Shown piece after piece: positions 43,895-53,515 of a stretch of 64,000 nucleotides of DNA. The position numbers and the translations under genes are program-made. The DNA comes from JANLQX01 sp031368215. Its GTDB lineage: Bacteria; Actinomycetota; Acidimicrobiia; Acidimicrobiales; JANYDT01. Within the stretch, counting starts at the first letter, position 1. Every line of letters begins with the position of its first letter. The DNA lies in contig JANLRD010000009.1 of the NCBI GenBank assembly GCA_031368215.1, positions 1 through 64,000 on the forward strand. The letters are read 5' to 3'. Under the pieces are notes generated by a model. The model was not told the origin of the DNA and ran no database searches. It worked only from the letters and a program-made list of their open reading frames with translations.

Positions 43895-46354
43895 ATGGCT
43901 GTAGCGCCGACGTCTGCCCGCATCGTGGTGATCGGCGGTGGCATCGTTGGATGCTCCACCGCCTATCACCTCGCCAAGCTCGGGCACACTGACACTGTGC
44001 TCGTCGAGAAGCACCGCCTCACGTCGGGAAGCACCTTCCACGCCGCCGGACTGGTTGGTCAGTTGCGGACGAGCGCCAACATCACCCAACTCCTCGGTGA
44101 GTCGGTGGCGCTCTACCGGCGCCTCGAGGAGGAGACCGGGCAGGCGACAGGTTGGAAGATGAACGGTGGTCTGCGACTGGCCTGCAACGCCGAACGATGG
44201 ACCGAGGTGAAGCGCCAGGCGACGACCGCGACGAGCTTCGGTCTCCACATGGAACTCCTTTCGCCCAAGGAAGCGCAGGACCTGTGGCCGCTGATGGAGG
44301 TCGACGACGTCGTCGGCGCGGCGTTCCTGCCCACCGACGGCCAGGCCAACCCGAGCGACATCACGATGGCGCTCGCGAGGGGCGCCCGAAGTGCCGGGGT
44401 GACGATCTGCGAGGACACCGAGGTGCTCTCGATCGAGGTCGTCGATGGGGCGATCCGCGCCGTCGTCACCGACGGAGGGCGCATCGAATGCGAGAAGGTC
44501 GTGGTCTGCGCCGGACAGTGGACCCGGGCGCTGAGTGCGACGGTTGGCGTGAACGTGCCGCTCGTTCCCGTGCAGCACCAGTACGTGATCACCGAACCGA
44601 TGGGCGTGCCGCGCGACCTGCCGACCCTGCGCGATCCCGACCGCCTCACGTACTACAAGGAGGAGGTGGGTGGCCTGGTGATGGGCGGGTACGAGCCCAA
44701 CCCGATTCCATGGGCGGTGAACGGGATACCTCGGCCGTTCCAGTTCCAGCTCCTCGAGCCGGACTTCGATCACTTCGCCCCGACGATGGAGTTGGCGTGC
44801 GGGCGCGTCCCGTCGCTGCGTGACGTCGGCATCAACACCCTCATCAACGGCCCCGAGAGCTTCACTCCGGACGGGAACTTCATCCTTGGCGAAGCTCCCG
44901 AGTTGCGGAACTTCTTCGTCGGCGCCGGCTTCAACGCCTTCGGCATCGCTGCGGGCGGGGGCGCCGGGATGGCCCTCGCCGAATGGGTGTCCGACGGCAT
45001 CGCGCCCTACGACCTGTGGGTCGTCGACCTCCGTCGGTTCGGTGACGTGCACCGTGATACCGCGTGGGTCAGAAGCCGAACGCTCGAGGCCTACGCCCGG
45101 CACTACACGATGGCCTGGCCGCACGAGGAGTACACGAGTGCCCGGCCGGCGAAGCGATCCCCGCTCTACAACCGCCTGAGCGCCGTGGGTGGCTGTTTCG
45201 GCGAGAAGCTCGGATGGGAGCGGCCGAACTGGTTCGCGTCGTCAGCACACGCTGAACGTCCAATCGATACGTACACCTACGAACGGCCGAATTGGTTCGC
45301 GGCGGTCGGTCGAGAGCACCGCGCCGTCCGCGAGACCGTGGCGCTGTTCGACCAGACCTCGTTCGCCAAGTTCACCCTGCGCGGACCCGGCGCATTGGCC
45401 TCCCTGAACTGGATCTGCTCGAACGATGTCGACAAGCCCGTAGGTTCGCTCACCTACACCCAAATGCTCGACGACCGCGGTGGAATCCAAGGTGATCTCA
45501 CGGTGTGCCGGACCGACGAGGACGCGTTCTATCTCGTCACCGGCACCGGCTTCGCCGTCCACGATTTCGATTGGATCGCCGGGTCCCTCCCGGCCGACGG
45601 CTCGGTCGGGCTCGCCGATGTCACGGCGTCGTCGACGGTGCTTTCGCTGATGGGCCCGAAGAGCCGCCTCGTCCTCGAAGCCGTCACCTCCGATGATGTG
45701 TCTGGCGAGGTGTTTCCCTTCGGCACGATGCGCGTCATCACCATCGCGGGGGCCTGCGTCAAGGCCCTGCGGATCACCTACGTCGGAGAACTCGGCTGGG
45801 AGTTGCACGTGAGCGTCGATGACGCGGCTGCGGTCTACGACGCACTGGTCGCCGCCGGGCGGTCTCACGGTCTCGTCAACGCCGGTTACCGGGCCATCGA
45901 ATCGTGCCGGCTGGAGAAGGGCTACCGGGCTTGGGGCGCCGACATCGGACCGGACCACACACCCGTCGAGGCCGGCCTCGGGTGGGCGGTGAAGAAGGGG
46001 AGCGGCGTGGAGTTCCGGGGACAGGGCGCCATCGCCCGGCAGCGATCCGACGGAGTGAAGAAGATGCTGGCCACATTCAGCATCGACCCGGAGACGGCCG
46101 GCTGCGATGTCGTACTCCTCGGTCGGGAGACGATCTACCGCGACGGTGAACGGGTCGGATGGCTGAGCAGCGGTGGCTACGGCTACACCGTCGGTCGGTC
46201 CATCGGTTTGGGCTACGTGCGCCACCCGGAGGGGGTCACCGCAGACTGGCTTCTCTCGGGGACCTACGAGCTCGAAGTCGCCACGGAGCGCCACCGAGCC
46301 TCGGTGTCGCTGCGATCGCTGTACGACCCGACCTCGGCACGCGTGAAGGCGTGA
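43895..46354 (+). CDS. Dimethylglycine/sarcosine dehydrogenase-like flavoprotein
   Basis: This 819-residue protein joins an N-terminal FAD-dependent amine-oxidising domain (VVIGGGIVGCSTAYHLAKLG; TSGSTFHAAGLVGQLRTS with H49 as the likely covalent FAD site) to a C-terminal GcvT-like folate-binding domain (ADVTASSTVLSLMGP, ITYVGELGWELHV, NAGYRAIESCRLEKGYRAWGADI). The pair demethylates N-methyl amines such as dimethylglycine or sarcosine and passes the one-carbon unit to tetrahydrofolate. The next gene, a choline-kinase-like protein, starts one base after its stop, suggesting choline/betaine breakdown. Confidence 0.9.
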   Translation: MAVAPTSARIVVIGGGIVGCSTAYHLAKLGHTDTVLVEKHRLTSGSTFHAAGLVGQLRTSANITQLLGESVALYRRLEEETGQATGWKMNGGLRLACNAERWTEVKRQATTATSFGLHMELLSPKEAQDLWPLMEVDDVVGAAFLPTDGQANPSDITMALARGARSAGVTICEDTEVLSIEVVDGAIRAVVTDGGRIECEKVVVCAGQWTRALSATVGVNVPLVPVQHQYVITEPMGVPRDLPTLRDPDRLTYYKEEVGGLVMGGYEPNPIPWAVNGIPRPFQFQLLEPDFDHFAPTMELACGRVPSLRDVGINTLINGPESFTPDGNFILGEAPELRNFFVGAGFNAFGIAAGGGAGMALAEWVSDGIAPYDLWVVDLRRFGDVHRDTAWVRSRTLEAYARHYTMAWPHEEYTSARPAKRSPLYNRLSAVGGCFGEKLGWERPNWFASSAHAERPIDTYTYERPNWFAAVGREHRAVRETVALFDQTSFAKFTLRGPGALASLNWICSNDVDKPVGSLTYTQMLDDRGGIQGDLTVCRTDEDAFYLVTGTGFAVHDFDWIAGSLPADGSVGLADVTASSTVLSLMGPKSRLVLEAVTSDDVSGEVFPFGTMRVITIAGACVKALRITYVGELGWELHVSVDDAAAVYDALVAAGRSHGLVNAGYRAIESCRLEKGYRAWGADIGPDHTPVEAGLGWAVKKGSGVEFRGQGAIARQRSDGVKKMLATFSIDPETAGCDVVLLGRETIYRDGERVGWLSSGGYGYTVGRSIGLGYVRHPEGVTADWLLSGTYELEVATERHRASVSLRSLYDPTSARVKA

Positions 46355-46355
46355 C

Positions 46356-47276
46356 ATGACCACGAGCAACGACGACCACGACCTCCGCATCATCCTCGAA
46401 TCGGTGCCGGGATGGCACGATGCCATCACCGAGGTCACTGCCCTCGAAGGCGGCATCACCAATCGGAGCCTCCGGGTCACCACCGTGCACGGCGCATACG
46501 TCGTACGTGTTCCCGGCGCGCAGACCGAGATGCTGGGTATCAACCGGCGCGCCGAAGCGGCCATCACCGTCGCCGCGGCCCGCGCCGGCATCGGACCGAT
46601 GACGTTGTGCGAGCTACCCGCGTTCGGCACGGTCATCTGCGAGTTCGTCGACGCGCGGACCGCAACTGCCGAGGACCTTCGTGAGCCGGAGGTCCTCCGC
46701 GAGGTCGTCAACGCTGTGCGAGTCCTTCATCACCTCGACCCGGTCCCGTTCGCGTTCCCGATCTTCGACGTGATCCGCCAGCACGCCCGCGACGCCCGCT
46801 CCCACGGACGCGACCACGAGTCCCTCGACGATCTGCTCCATACGACCTCACGGATCGAGGCCGCCTTCGATCCGTCGACACTCCGGTCGACGCTATGCCA
46901 CAACGACCTCTTGCCAGCGAACGTGCTCCTCGCGCCCTCTGGCCGCGTGTGGTTGATCGATTACGAATACGCAGGGATGAACAACGCGATGTTCGACCTC
47001 GCCAACCTCTCGGTCAACTGCGGCTTCGACGAGCACCTCGATGAGGTCGTTCTCGCCGGCGCCTTCGATACCGTGACCGACACTGCTCGGGCGGAGCTCG
47101 CCCTGATGAAGATCGTCAGCGAATGCCGTGAAGGACTCTGGGCGCTGGTGCAGTCGGCCATCAGCGTCGAACCGGCGATCGACTACGACGCGTACGCCGC
47201 CGAGCGGCTGGCGAACTGCTCTCGACTCGCTGTCGATCCCGCAGTGAGCGAGCTGCTCGACGTCGTCGGCCGCTGA
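46356..47276 (+). CDS. Choline/ethanolamine-kinase-like phosphotransferase
   Basis: This 306-residue protein has EGGITNRSLRV (nucleotide loop start), STLCHNDLLPANVLL as the Brown catalytic loop, and VWLIDYEYAGMNNAMFDLANLS as the DxD metal-binding element. This matches choline/ethanolamine kinases within the APH superfamily. It probably phosphorylates choline, ethanolamine or a related alcohol. It directly follows the dimethylglycine-dehydrogenase-like gene (one-base spacing), so the two are co-translated; phosphate transfer may store or activate the same amines. Confidence 0.87.
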   Translation: MTTSNDDHDLRIILESVPGWHDAITEVTALEGGITNRSLRVTTVHGAYVVRVPGAQTEMLGINRRAEAAITVAAARAGIGPMTLCELPAFGTVICEFVDARTATAEDLREPEVLREVVNAVRVLHHLDPVPFAFPIFDVIRQHARDARSHGRDHESLDDLLHTTSRIEAAFDPSTLRSTLCHNDLLPANVLLAPSGRVWLIDYEYAGMNNAMFDLANLSVNCGFDEHLDEVVLAGAFDTVTDTARAELALMKIVSECREGLWALVQSAISVEPAIDYDAYAAERLANCSRLAVDPAVSELLDVVGR

Positions 47277-47424
47277 TCGGGCCCATCTCGTGGGCCAGCT
47301 CACTCGCTCGGGCCAGCTCGACGGAGGAAAACGGGTGTTTCCCGGCCCCTGCGAGCCAGCCGGCCCACTCCGATGGACGTGCCCGAGTTCACAGACGCCC
47401 GGGATCTGCACTACAACCTTCGGC

Positions 47425-49149
47425 GTGATTGACCACCTGAAGGCTGTCTGGACCGAGCTGACCTCCCCCGGCGCCCCGTTCGCCATGACCGACATCACCG
47501 TGGGCGGGATCCCGATGAAGGGGTTCGTGACCGCCCCGCCGAACATGCGGTCGGTGTGGGAGATCGCCACCGCCTACGGCGACAGGGACTACATCGTCTA
47601 CGAGGACGAGCGCTACACCTACGCCGAGATCGCCACGCAGGTCCGCGCACTCGCCGCTCACTTGCGCAACGACCACGGTGTTGGATCGGGCGACCGCGTG
47701 GCCATTGCCATGCGCAACTACCCCGAATGGGTCGTCGCCTACTGGGCGACCCTCGCCACCGGTGCTGCGGTGGTCGGCGTCAACGCCTGGTGGACCGGTG
47801 CGGAGCTCGAGTACGGACTCATCGACTCGTCCCCTAAGGTGCTGATCGCCGACGGCGAGCGTCTCGCCCGGGTCGCTCCCCACCTCGACGCAGTCCGTGC
47901 TCACCACCACATGGCGCTGATCGCCGTTCGAACCGACTCCACGCCCGCTGGAGCGATCGCCTGGTCCGACGTCACCGCCGCCGCCAGTGCCCCGGCCGCG
48001 CTGCCCGACTCCACAATCGATCCCGACGACGACGCGTGCATCTTCTACACGTCGGGGACCACCGGCTTCCCGAAGGGCGCCGAGCTCACCCACCGCGGCT
48101 GCGTCACGAACCTCATGCATTTGGCCTTCTGGGGCAACGCCGCGGCCCTCGCCAAGGCCCGACGCCTCGCCGCGGAGGGGAGGACGGAGACGCCCTCGCC
48201 CTACCCGGCGGCGTTCATGGCGCCGACCCCGCTGTTCCACGTCACAGCCAACAACTGCCTGCTCCAGCCGGCCACGCTGACGGGAGCGAAGATCGTCTTC
48301 ACCTACAAGTGGGATCCGGGACGCGCCCTCGAATTGATCGAGCGTGAGCGGGTCACCAACTTCTCCGGTGTGCCGACGATGAGCCGCGAACTCCTCGCCC
48401 ATCCCGATTTCGCCAAGCGTGACCTGTCGTCGGTCGCCGCGATGGGCGGAGGTGGAGCCGCGTTGCAGGCCGACCTGGTCGAGAAGATCGACAAATCGCT
48501 GGGCGGTGGTCAGCCGTCCACCGGCTATGGGCTCACGGAGACCTGCGGGATCGTCACCGCGAACTCCGCCGAGTTCTTCCTCGCCAAGCCGGCATCGTGC
48601 GGGCCGCTCATGCCGACCTTCGAGGGCAAGCTCATCGACGAGGACGGCCACGTCGTCGCGGCCGGGCAGCCGGGTCAGCTCTGTGTGCGCGGTCCGGCAG
48701 TCATCCGGGGATACTTGAACAAGCCTGAGGCGACCGCCGATGCAATCCGCGATGGCTGGTTCAACACCGGTGACATCGCGAGGATCGACGACGATGGCTT
48801 CGTCTACATCGTCGACCGGGCCAAAGACATGGTGCTGCGCGGCGGCGAGAACGTCTACTGCTCCGAGGTGGAGACGTCGCTCTACCTCCATCCGGCCATT
48901 GCCGAGGCTGCGGTGTTCGGCATGCCCGACGAACGCCTCGGTGAGGAGGTCGCTGCCGCCGTGCTCCCACATCCCGGCGCCGTCGTCACCGAGGAGGAGC
49001 TCCAGGCCTTCCTCGGCGAGCGCATCGCCAAGTACAAAGTGCCTGCCCGGATCTGGATCCTCGATCAGCCGATTCCGCGCAACGCGAACGGCAAGTTCGT
49101 CAAACGCGAGCTCAAGACCCAGTTGCTCGGAGCACCGATCGCCTCGTAG
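47425..49149 (+). CDS. AMP-dependent acyl-CoA synthetase
   Basis: This 574-residue ANL ligase has FYTSGTTGFPKGAELTH (P-loop), GYGLTETCGIV (A5), FNTGDIARIDDDGFVYIVDRAKDM (A7/A8) and NANGKFVKRELK carrying the catalytic Lys. GTG 47425 (reading IDHLKAVWTELTSPGAPF) is chosen because that segment resembles the N-terminus of the family; a later ATG at 47485 is possible. It lies 148 bases downstream of the choline-kinase-like gene. It probably activates a fatty or aromatic acid; its link to the amine operon is not proven. Confidence 0.9.
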   Translation: MIDHLKAVWTELTSPGAPFAMTDITVGGIPMKGFVTAPPNMRSVWEIATAYGDRDYIVYEDERYTYAEIATQVRALAAHLRNDHGVGSGDRVAIAMRNYPEWVVAYWATLATGAAVVGVNAWWTGAELEYGLIDSSPKVLIADGERLARVAPHLDAVRAHHHMALIAVRTDSTPAGAIAWSDVTAAASAPAALPDSTIDPDDDACIFYTSGTTGFPKGAELTHRGCVTNLMHLAFWGNAAALAKARRLAAEGRTETPSPYPAAFMAPTPLFHVTANNCLLQPATLTGAKIVFTYKWDPGRALELIERERVTNFSGVPTMSRELLAHPDFAKRDLSSVAAMGGGGAALQADLVEKIDKSLGGGQPSTGYGLTETCGIVTANSAEFFLAKPASCGPLMPTFEGKLIDEDGHVVAAGQPGQLCVRGPAVIRGYLNKPEATADAIRDGWFNTGDIARIDDDGFVYIVDRAKDMVLRGGENVYCSEVETSLYLHPAIAEAAVFGMPDERLGEEVAAAVLPHPGAVVTEEELQAFLGERIAKYKVPARIWILDQPIPRNANGKFVKRELKTQLLGAPIAS

Positions 49150-49173
49150 CTCGCTCCGCCGCTGGAGTGCATG

Positions 49174-49245
49174 TGTGGCTGGTTGGCGCAGAGTTGTCGC
49201 CGAAACGACGTCGCCAACCCGACAACGTGGCGCCAACCAACCACA
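49174..49245. repeat. 26-bp imperfect inverted repeat
   Basis: The arm 49174-49199 is nearly the reverse complement of 49220-49245, with mismatches near positions 6 and 17-19 of the arm, separated by 20 bases. Both arms contain GGTTGGCGC or its complement. It lies between the acyl-CoA ligase stop and the PAP2-type start. As RNA it folds into a long hairpin, and as DNA it looks like a small palindromic element. Confidence 0.7.
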
Positions 49246-49290
49246 AGGTGGAGTCGTCAACGGTCGCGGAGCAGGCAAGATGTTCGCCCC

Positions 49291-50079
49291 ATGTGGCTTC
49301 CGGCGAACATCGCAGCAGTCTGTGCCGTCGTGCTGTTCGGGGTGAGCCTCGTGCTGCAGGGCCGGTTTCCGGCAGTAGCAAGCCCGAGCCGGGAGGCAGC
49401 GTGCGTCTTGACGCTCTACACGATGTGGCGGCTGTTCAACCGGGTCGACGTTCGTCTCGACGGGGCCGCCGAGCGCGGCCTGCAGATCTGGCATTTCGAA
49501 CGGGCGGTCGGGCTCGGGTCCGAACGTTGGCTCCAAGAGCGCGTCATCGGCCTGTCGCCTGTCGTCCAGTTCATGAACGGCTACTACGCAATCGCCCATG
49601 TGCCGGCGATGATCGCGTTCCTGTTCTGGATGTTCTTCCGGCGTCGGTCCGACTACGGCTACTGGCGGGCGCTCCTCGCGCTGTCCACCGGTGCCGACGT
49701 ACTGATACGTCTGGTGCCGGTCGCGCCGCCCCGACTGCTCCCCGAGCTCGGCTTCGTCGACACGGCCATGGCCTACAACCAGTCGGTCTACGGGGGCTTC
49801 GGGCGCGGCGTGTCGGATCAGCTGGCGGCAATGCCCTCCATCCACGTCGGATGGGCGGCGTTGATCGCGTGGGCGCTCTGGCAGGTTGGAGGCCGCCGGG
49901 GTCGGGCCATCGGGATCGCCCACCTGGTGCTGACGTGCCTTGCCGTGGTCCTGACCGGCAACCATTGGTGGCTCGACGGCATCGTTGCCGCCGCACTGCT
50001 CCCACCCATCGCGTGGATCTGGATGCGCCTCATCCGCGTCGTCCCACTCGAGCGTGTTTCCGTCCGACTCGGTGCATGA
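49291..50079 (+). CDS. PAP2/inositolphosphotransferase-type membrane protein
   Basis: This 262-residue protein has about six predicted helices. AMPSIHVGWAALIAW carries the PSxH motif and LTGNHWWLDGIVAA the His-Asp element of the PAP2 superfamily, in the arrangement of the Aur1/Ipt1-like (PAP2_3) branch. These enzymes dephosphorylate lipid phosphates or exchange lipid head groups at the membrane. ATG 49291 places a membrane helix directly at the N-terminus. It is followed by a convergent gene 55 bases on. Confidence 0.83.
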   Translation: MWLPANIAAVCAVVLFGVSLVLQGRFPAVASPSREAACVLTLYTMWRLFNRVDVRLDGAAERGLQIWHFERAVGLGSERWLQERVIGLSPVVQFMNGYYAIAHVPAMIAFLFWMFFRRRSDYGYWRALLALSTGADVLIRLVPVAPPRLLPELGFVDTAMAYNQSVYGGFGRGVSDQLAAMPSIHVGWAALIAWALWQVGGRRGRAIGIAHLVLTCLAVVLTGNHWWLDGIVAAALLPPIAWIWMRLIRVVPLERVSVRLGA

Positions 50080-50134
50080 GGAAGAAGACGGTGCGTCAGG
50101 CTGCCGGGATCGCCGGCCAGGAGGAGCGGTCGTG

Positions 50135-51100
50135 TCAGACGGCCGTGAGGATGGTGTCGACGGTGTTCGCGGACGCGTTGATCGGCTCGTCGGTCCAGAC
50201 ACCGTCGAGGGTGTCGCGATTCCACGCCGGAGCGTCGCCGCCTCGGCGGTCGTAGACCGATAGCCACTGGCCGAGCCAGTCGGGATCGGACCATCGATCG
50301 GGGTGATGCTCCTGGAGCAAACAGAGTCCGAGGAGCGGAAGCACCTCGAAGACGAATGACAGCGACCACCAAAGCATCCGCGCATGCACCGCCGGTCGCC
50401 ACCACTGGCGTTCCCGGACAAGAAGCACGACGCTCGTTGCGAGAACGGAAAGCGCGAATATCATCAGCGCGCTGACGATGCCGAGGAGATACCTGGCGCG
50501 TCCCCCGCCGCTCGCTCGGTACAGGTCGAAAGCCACGTCCTTGTGCTCCACCTCTTCAGCGAGGTGCCACACGAACATCGTTGCGACCGGCCCGCTGGCA
50601 TCACCGAGGAGCGAGTGGCGCCGCCGATCAACCCATCGGGCGGTGAAGAAGGCAACGGCCTCCGCACCTGCGGCGTGCGCCAGCATGGAATGGGTTGAAC
50701 CGTGGTCCTCGAAGAAGCGGAACACCCTCCGCTGGGCTCGCTCGATGTGACGGAGGACGGGAACCTGTGCGGTGAGCCCTCGGTTGAAGTCGCGATGCGC
50801 CTGCTGGTGCGCCCCCTCCTGATGAACGAACGAGAGCGCCCGTGTTCGAAGCCCGTCGTCCAGCTCTGGGAGAGCGGCTCCTGTGCGGACGGCCTTCATC
50901 ACGAACGGTTCGAGGGCCGGCATCAGCAACGACAGACCGTTGGCCACCGCAGAGACCTCCGGTTTCGACGGCGTCCAAATCGTCGACCCTTCGGACGAAA
51001 GTGACGCTCGGACGCGCCTTTGCGGCAACGGGCCGCGCCTACCCGCGTTCACCGAATCCACGTTCAGTTCATCGGCGAACTGACGGGAAGGCTTGAGCAC
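50135..51100 (-). CDS. Metal-dependent hydrolase family (PF10118-like)
   Basis: This 321-residue protein contains ALSFVHQEGAHQQAHRDFN and HLAEEVEHKDVAFDLY, the paired His/Glu helices of the family named predicted metal-dependent hydrolase, which in fold resembles a diiron ferritin-like bundle. A membrane segment (about LLGIVSALMIFALSVLATSVVLLV) and a second hydrophobic stretch (LWWSLSFVFEVLPLLGL) anchor the C-terminal half. GTG 51100 is the only good in-frame start. The reaction is unknown. It is divergent from the histidine-phosphatase gene with 93 bases between them. Confidence 0.75.
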   Translation of the reverse strand: MLKPSRQFADELNVDSVNAGRRGPLPQRRVRASLSSEGSTIWTPSKPEVSAVANGLSLLMPALEPFVMKAVRTGAALPELDDGLRTRALSFVHQEGAHQQAHRDFNRGLTAQVPVLRHIERAQRRVFRFFEDHGSTHSMLAHAAGAEAVAFFTARWVDRRRHSLLGDASGPVATMFVWHLAEEVEHKDVAFDLYRASGGGRARYLLGIVSALMIFALSVLATSVVLLVRERQWWRPAVHARMLWWSLSFVFEVLPLLGLCLLQEHHPDRWSDPDWLGQWLSVYDRRGGDAPAWNRDTLDGVWTDEPINASANTVDTILTAV

Positions 51101-51193
51101 GACCCTCCAGTCGACGGCCTGCGACCGGCTGATCTGGGTGAAATCTCGGCGAACTGAGCCAACTTGCGACGAAGCCGCGGGAGAATAGGTGCC

Positions 51194-51889
51194 GTGACCA
51201 CCGCTCAAGCCCCCATGGGGCATCACCAGACCCGCTGGACAGCCCCCGCGGGCTCGTCGACCATCACGCTGCTCCGCCATGGAGCGACGGTTGGGTACGT
51301 GCCTGGGGAGCCCTTCCCGCTGGCCGAAGGCCATGGTGATCCGGGGCTTGCCGAAAGCGGTTTCGCGCAAGCCGACGACGCCGGTCGGCGCCTGCTCCGT
51401 GAACACAAAGATGGAGCGCCGATCGCCGCCATCTACGTCACCTCGCTCCGGCGCACTGTGCAGACCGCCGCACCACTCGTGGCCGCCATCGGGCTCGAAC
51501 CGATCGTCGAGCGCGACCTGCGCGAGGTCTTCCTCGGCGAGTGGGAAGGCGGCGAGTTCCGCCAACGTGCCGCGGAGGGCCACCCGGCTGTCGCGGCCGC
51601 GATGCAGCAGGGGGAGTGGGGCCACGTGCCCGGTGCCGAGACCTCGGCCGAGTTGACGGCACGGTGCATGGGTGCGCTGGAACGAATTGCCGACCGCCAC
51701 GTCGACGAACGCGTCGTCTGTGTGGTGCACGGCGGCGTGATCGCCGCCGTCGTCGCCGACATCACGGGGGCCAACATGTCGCACTTTCTGGGTGTCGACA
51801 ACTGTTCCGTCACCAGCGCCGTCCGAACACCGATGGGCTGGCGCATCCGCGCCTACAACGACACCAGCCATCTCGACGGTGGCTGGTAG
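51194..51889 (+). CDS. Histidine phosphatase family protein
   Basis: This 231-residue phosphoglycerate-mutase-like enzyme has ITLLRHGATVGY with the RHG catalytic His, VTSLRRTVQTAAPL, LREVFLGEWEGGEF with the acid Glu, and VVCVVHGGVIAAV with the second His. GTG 51194 is preceded by GGGAG. The substrate may be a sugar phosphate or another phosphomonoester. It precedes a nitroreductase gene (37 bases), possibly on the same transcript. Confidence 0.9.
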   Translation: MTTAQAPMGHHQTRWTAPAGSSTITLLRHGATVGYVPGEPFPLAEGHGDPGLAESGFAQADDAGRRLLREHKDGAPIAAIYVTSLRRTVQTAAPLVAAIGLEPIVERDLREVFLGEWEGGEFRQRAAEGHPAVAAAMQQGEWGHVPGAETSAELTARCMGALERIADRHVDERVVCVVHGGVIAAVVADITGANMSHFLGVDNCSVTSAVRTPMGWRIRAYNDTSHLDGGW

Positions 51890-51926
51890 CGGAGCCCCGG
51901 TGTCGGGAATCCTCGGCGATGACCCG

Positions 51927-52508
51927 ATGACCCCGGACGCGCTGCTTGCGCCTGCAGCGTTCGCGGCTCTCGTCCGCGCTCGCCGCACCTCGATGTTCGT
52001 TGATATGGATCGGCCCGTTCCCGACTCGGAGATCGCGGCATTGTGCGACGCCGCTCAGTGGGCCCCCAACCACAAGCGCACCTGGCCGTGGCGGTTCGCC
52101 GCTTTCAGCGGGGACTCGCGTCTGCGGCTCGGCGAGGCGTTCGTCGCCGACATGATCGCCAACGATTTCGGGGATGAGGGAAAGCGCGTGAAGACCCTCA
52201 CGAAGTATGCGCGCACACCTCACGTACTCGTCGTCGGGTGTGCCCCGTCGCCGACTCCTCATCTGGCCGCGGATGATCGCGATGCCGTCGCCGCGGGAAT
52301 CCAGACGCTCCTCCTGATGGCGACAGCCCGTGGCCTGGCCTCGTTCTGGTCCACCCCGGCCGTCACTACTGCTGCGACCGTGAACGAGCTGTGCCGCTTT
52401 CCCGAGGGCACCCGGATTGTCGGTGTGGTCTACCTGGGCTATCGCGCGGATGCCGTGGCGGTGCCGACGCCTGCCCGGCCCCCGGTCGCCATCACCTGGA
52501 ATCGCTGA
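51927..52508 (+). CDS. Nitroreductase family protein
   Basis: This 193-residue flavin-binding protein has VRARRTSMFVDMDRPVPDSEIAALCDAAQWAPNHKRTWPWRF, the N-terminal FMN-binding pattern of nitroreductases, and AVAAGIQTLLLMATARGLASFWST later. Such enzymes reduce nitro, quinone or flavin substrates with NAD(P)H; the specific target is unknown. ATG 51927 is preferred, with GTG 51900 as an alternative. It follows the histidine-phosphatase gene on the plus strand. Confidence 0.87.
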   Translation: MTPDALLAPAAFAALVRARRTSMFVDMDRPVPDSEIAALCDAAQWAPNHKRTWPWRFAAFSGDSRLRLGEAFVADMIANDFGDEGKRVKTLTKYARTPHVLVVGCAPSPTPHLAADDRDAVAAGIQTLLLMATARGLASFWSTPAVTTAATVNELCRFPEGTRIVGVVYLGYRADAVAVPTPARPPVAITWNR

Positions 52509-52536
52509 CGGAAAGCCCCCGCGCCTCCGACCTACC

Positions 52537-53406
52537 TCACGGGTTCTGGAGGAGATGGATCAGGCTCGATGTGTCCCATCGCTTGCCGCCCCTCGCCATG
52601 ATCTGCTTGTAGAACTGATCGACCAGCGCGGTGAGCGGCACGAGCGAGCCGTTGGCATCGGCCTCGTCGAGCACGATGCCCAGGTCCTTGCGCATCCATT
52701 CGACGGCGAAGCCGAACTCGAACTGACCCTTCGCCATCGTCGCCGCCCGGTTCTCCATCTGCCACGACTGGGCTGCGCCCTTCGAGATCGTCGCGATCAC
52801 CAGATCGGGATCGAGACCGGCGTGCTGGGCGAAGTTGACGGCTTCGGCCAATCCCTGCACCACTCCGGCGATACAGATCTGGTTGACCATCTTGGTGAGC
52901 TGTCCGGCACCCGAAGGTCCGATGAGGGTGACCGCCTTCGCGAACGACCGAATCACCGGCTCCACGGTCGCGAACGCCGACGGATCGCCTCCGCACATCA
53001 CCGTTAGAGCGCCGTTCTCCGCACCGGCCTGGCCGCCCGACACCGGTGCGTCGATAAACGACAGGCCCAAATCGGCGGCGACTGCGTCGAGTTCACGGGC
53101 AACAGTCGCCGAGGCAGTGGTGTGGTCGACGAACACCGCCCCGGGTGACATCGCGGCGAAGGCGCCATGCGCGCCGACGGTCACGGATCGGAGGTCGTCG
53201 TCGTTGCCGACGCATGCGAAGACGATCTCGCACCCGCGTACCGCCTCAGCGGGTGTCGAAGCGCTCCCACCGCCGTTGGCCGAGACCCACGCTTCCGCTT
53301 TGCTCGCGGTCCGGTTGTAGACGGTCACGTCGTGTCCGTGCGAGGAGAGGTGGCGGGCCATGGGCGAACCCATGACTCCGAGTCCGAGGAAGGCAACGGT
53401 TGTCAT
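52537..53406 (-). CDS. 3-hydroxyisobutyrate-dehydrogenase-like enzyme
   Basis: This 289-residue beta-hydroxyacid dehydrogenase starts MTTVAFLGLGVMGSPMARHL with the GxGxxG loop. FIDAPVSGGQAGAENGALTVMCGG is the substrate-binding motif, and GAGQLTKMVNQI contains the catalytic Lys. NRT after strand 2 (VTVYNRTASKAE) favours NADP(H). It oxidises or reduces a small beta-hydroxy acid (3-hydroxyisobutyrate, tartronate semialdehyde or similar). It is convergent with the nitroreductase gene and divergent from the endonuclease-IV-like gene. Confidence 0.92.
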   Translation of the reverse strand: MTTVAFLGLGVMGSPMARHLSSHGHDVTVYNRTASKAEAWVSANGGGSASTPAEAVRGCEIVFACVGNDDDLRSVTVGAHGAFAAMSPGAVFVDHTTASATVARELDAVAADLGLSFIDAPVSGGQAGAENGALTVMCGGDPSAFATVEPVIRSFAKAVTLIGPSGAGQLTKMVNQICIAGVVQGLAEAVNFAQHAGLDPDLVIATISKGAAQSWQMENRAATMAKGQFEFGFAVEWMRKDLGIVLDEADANGSLVPLTALVDQFYKQIMARGGKRWDTSSLIHLLQNP

Positions 53407-53515
53407 GATCCGTCCATTCTGACCGTCCTCGCATGCGGTAACTGCCGACGCGAGCGCAACGCAGCGTGAACAGTCAGCAGCGGGAATGCCCGAGGTCGCC
53501 TGTATCGTGGCCACT

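Noticed and set aside
47389..50421. 1010-codon minus-strand open frame
   Set aside because: Composition is shadow-like and it lies opposite the well-supported acyl-CoA ligase and PAP2-type genes.
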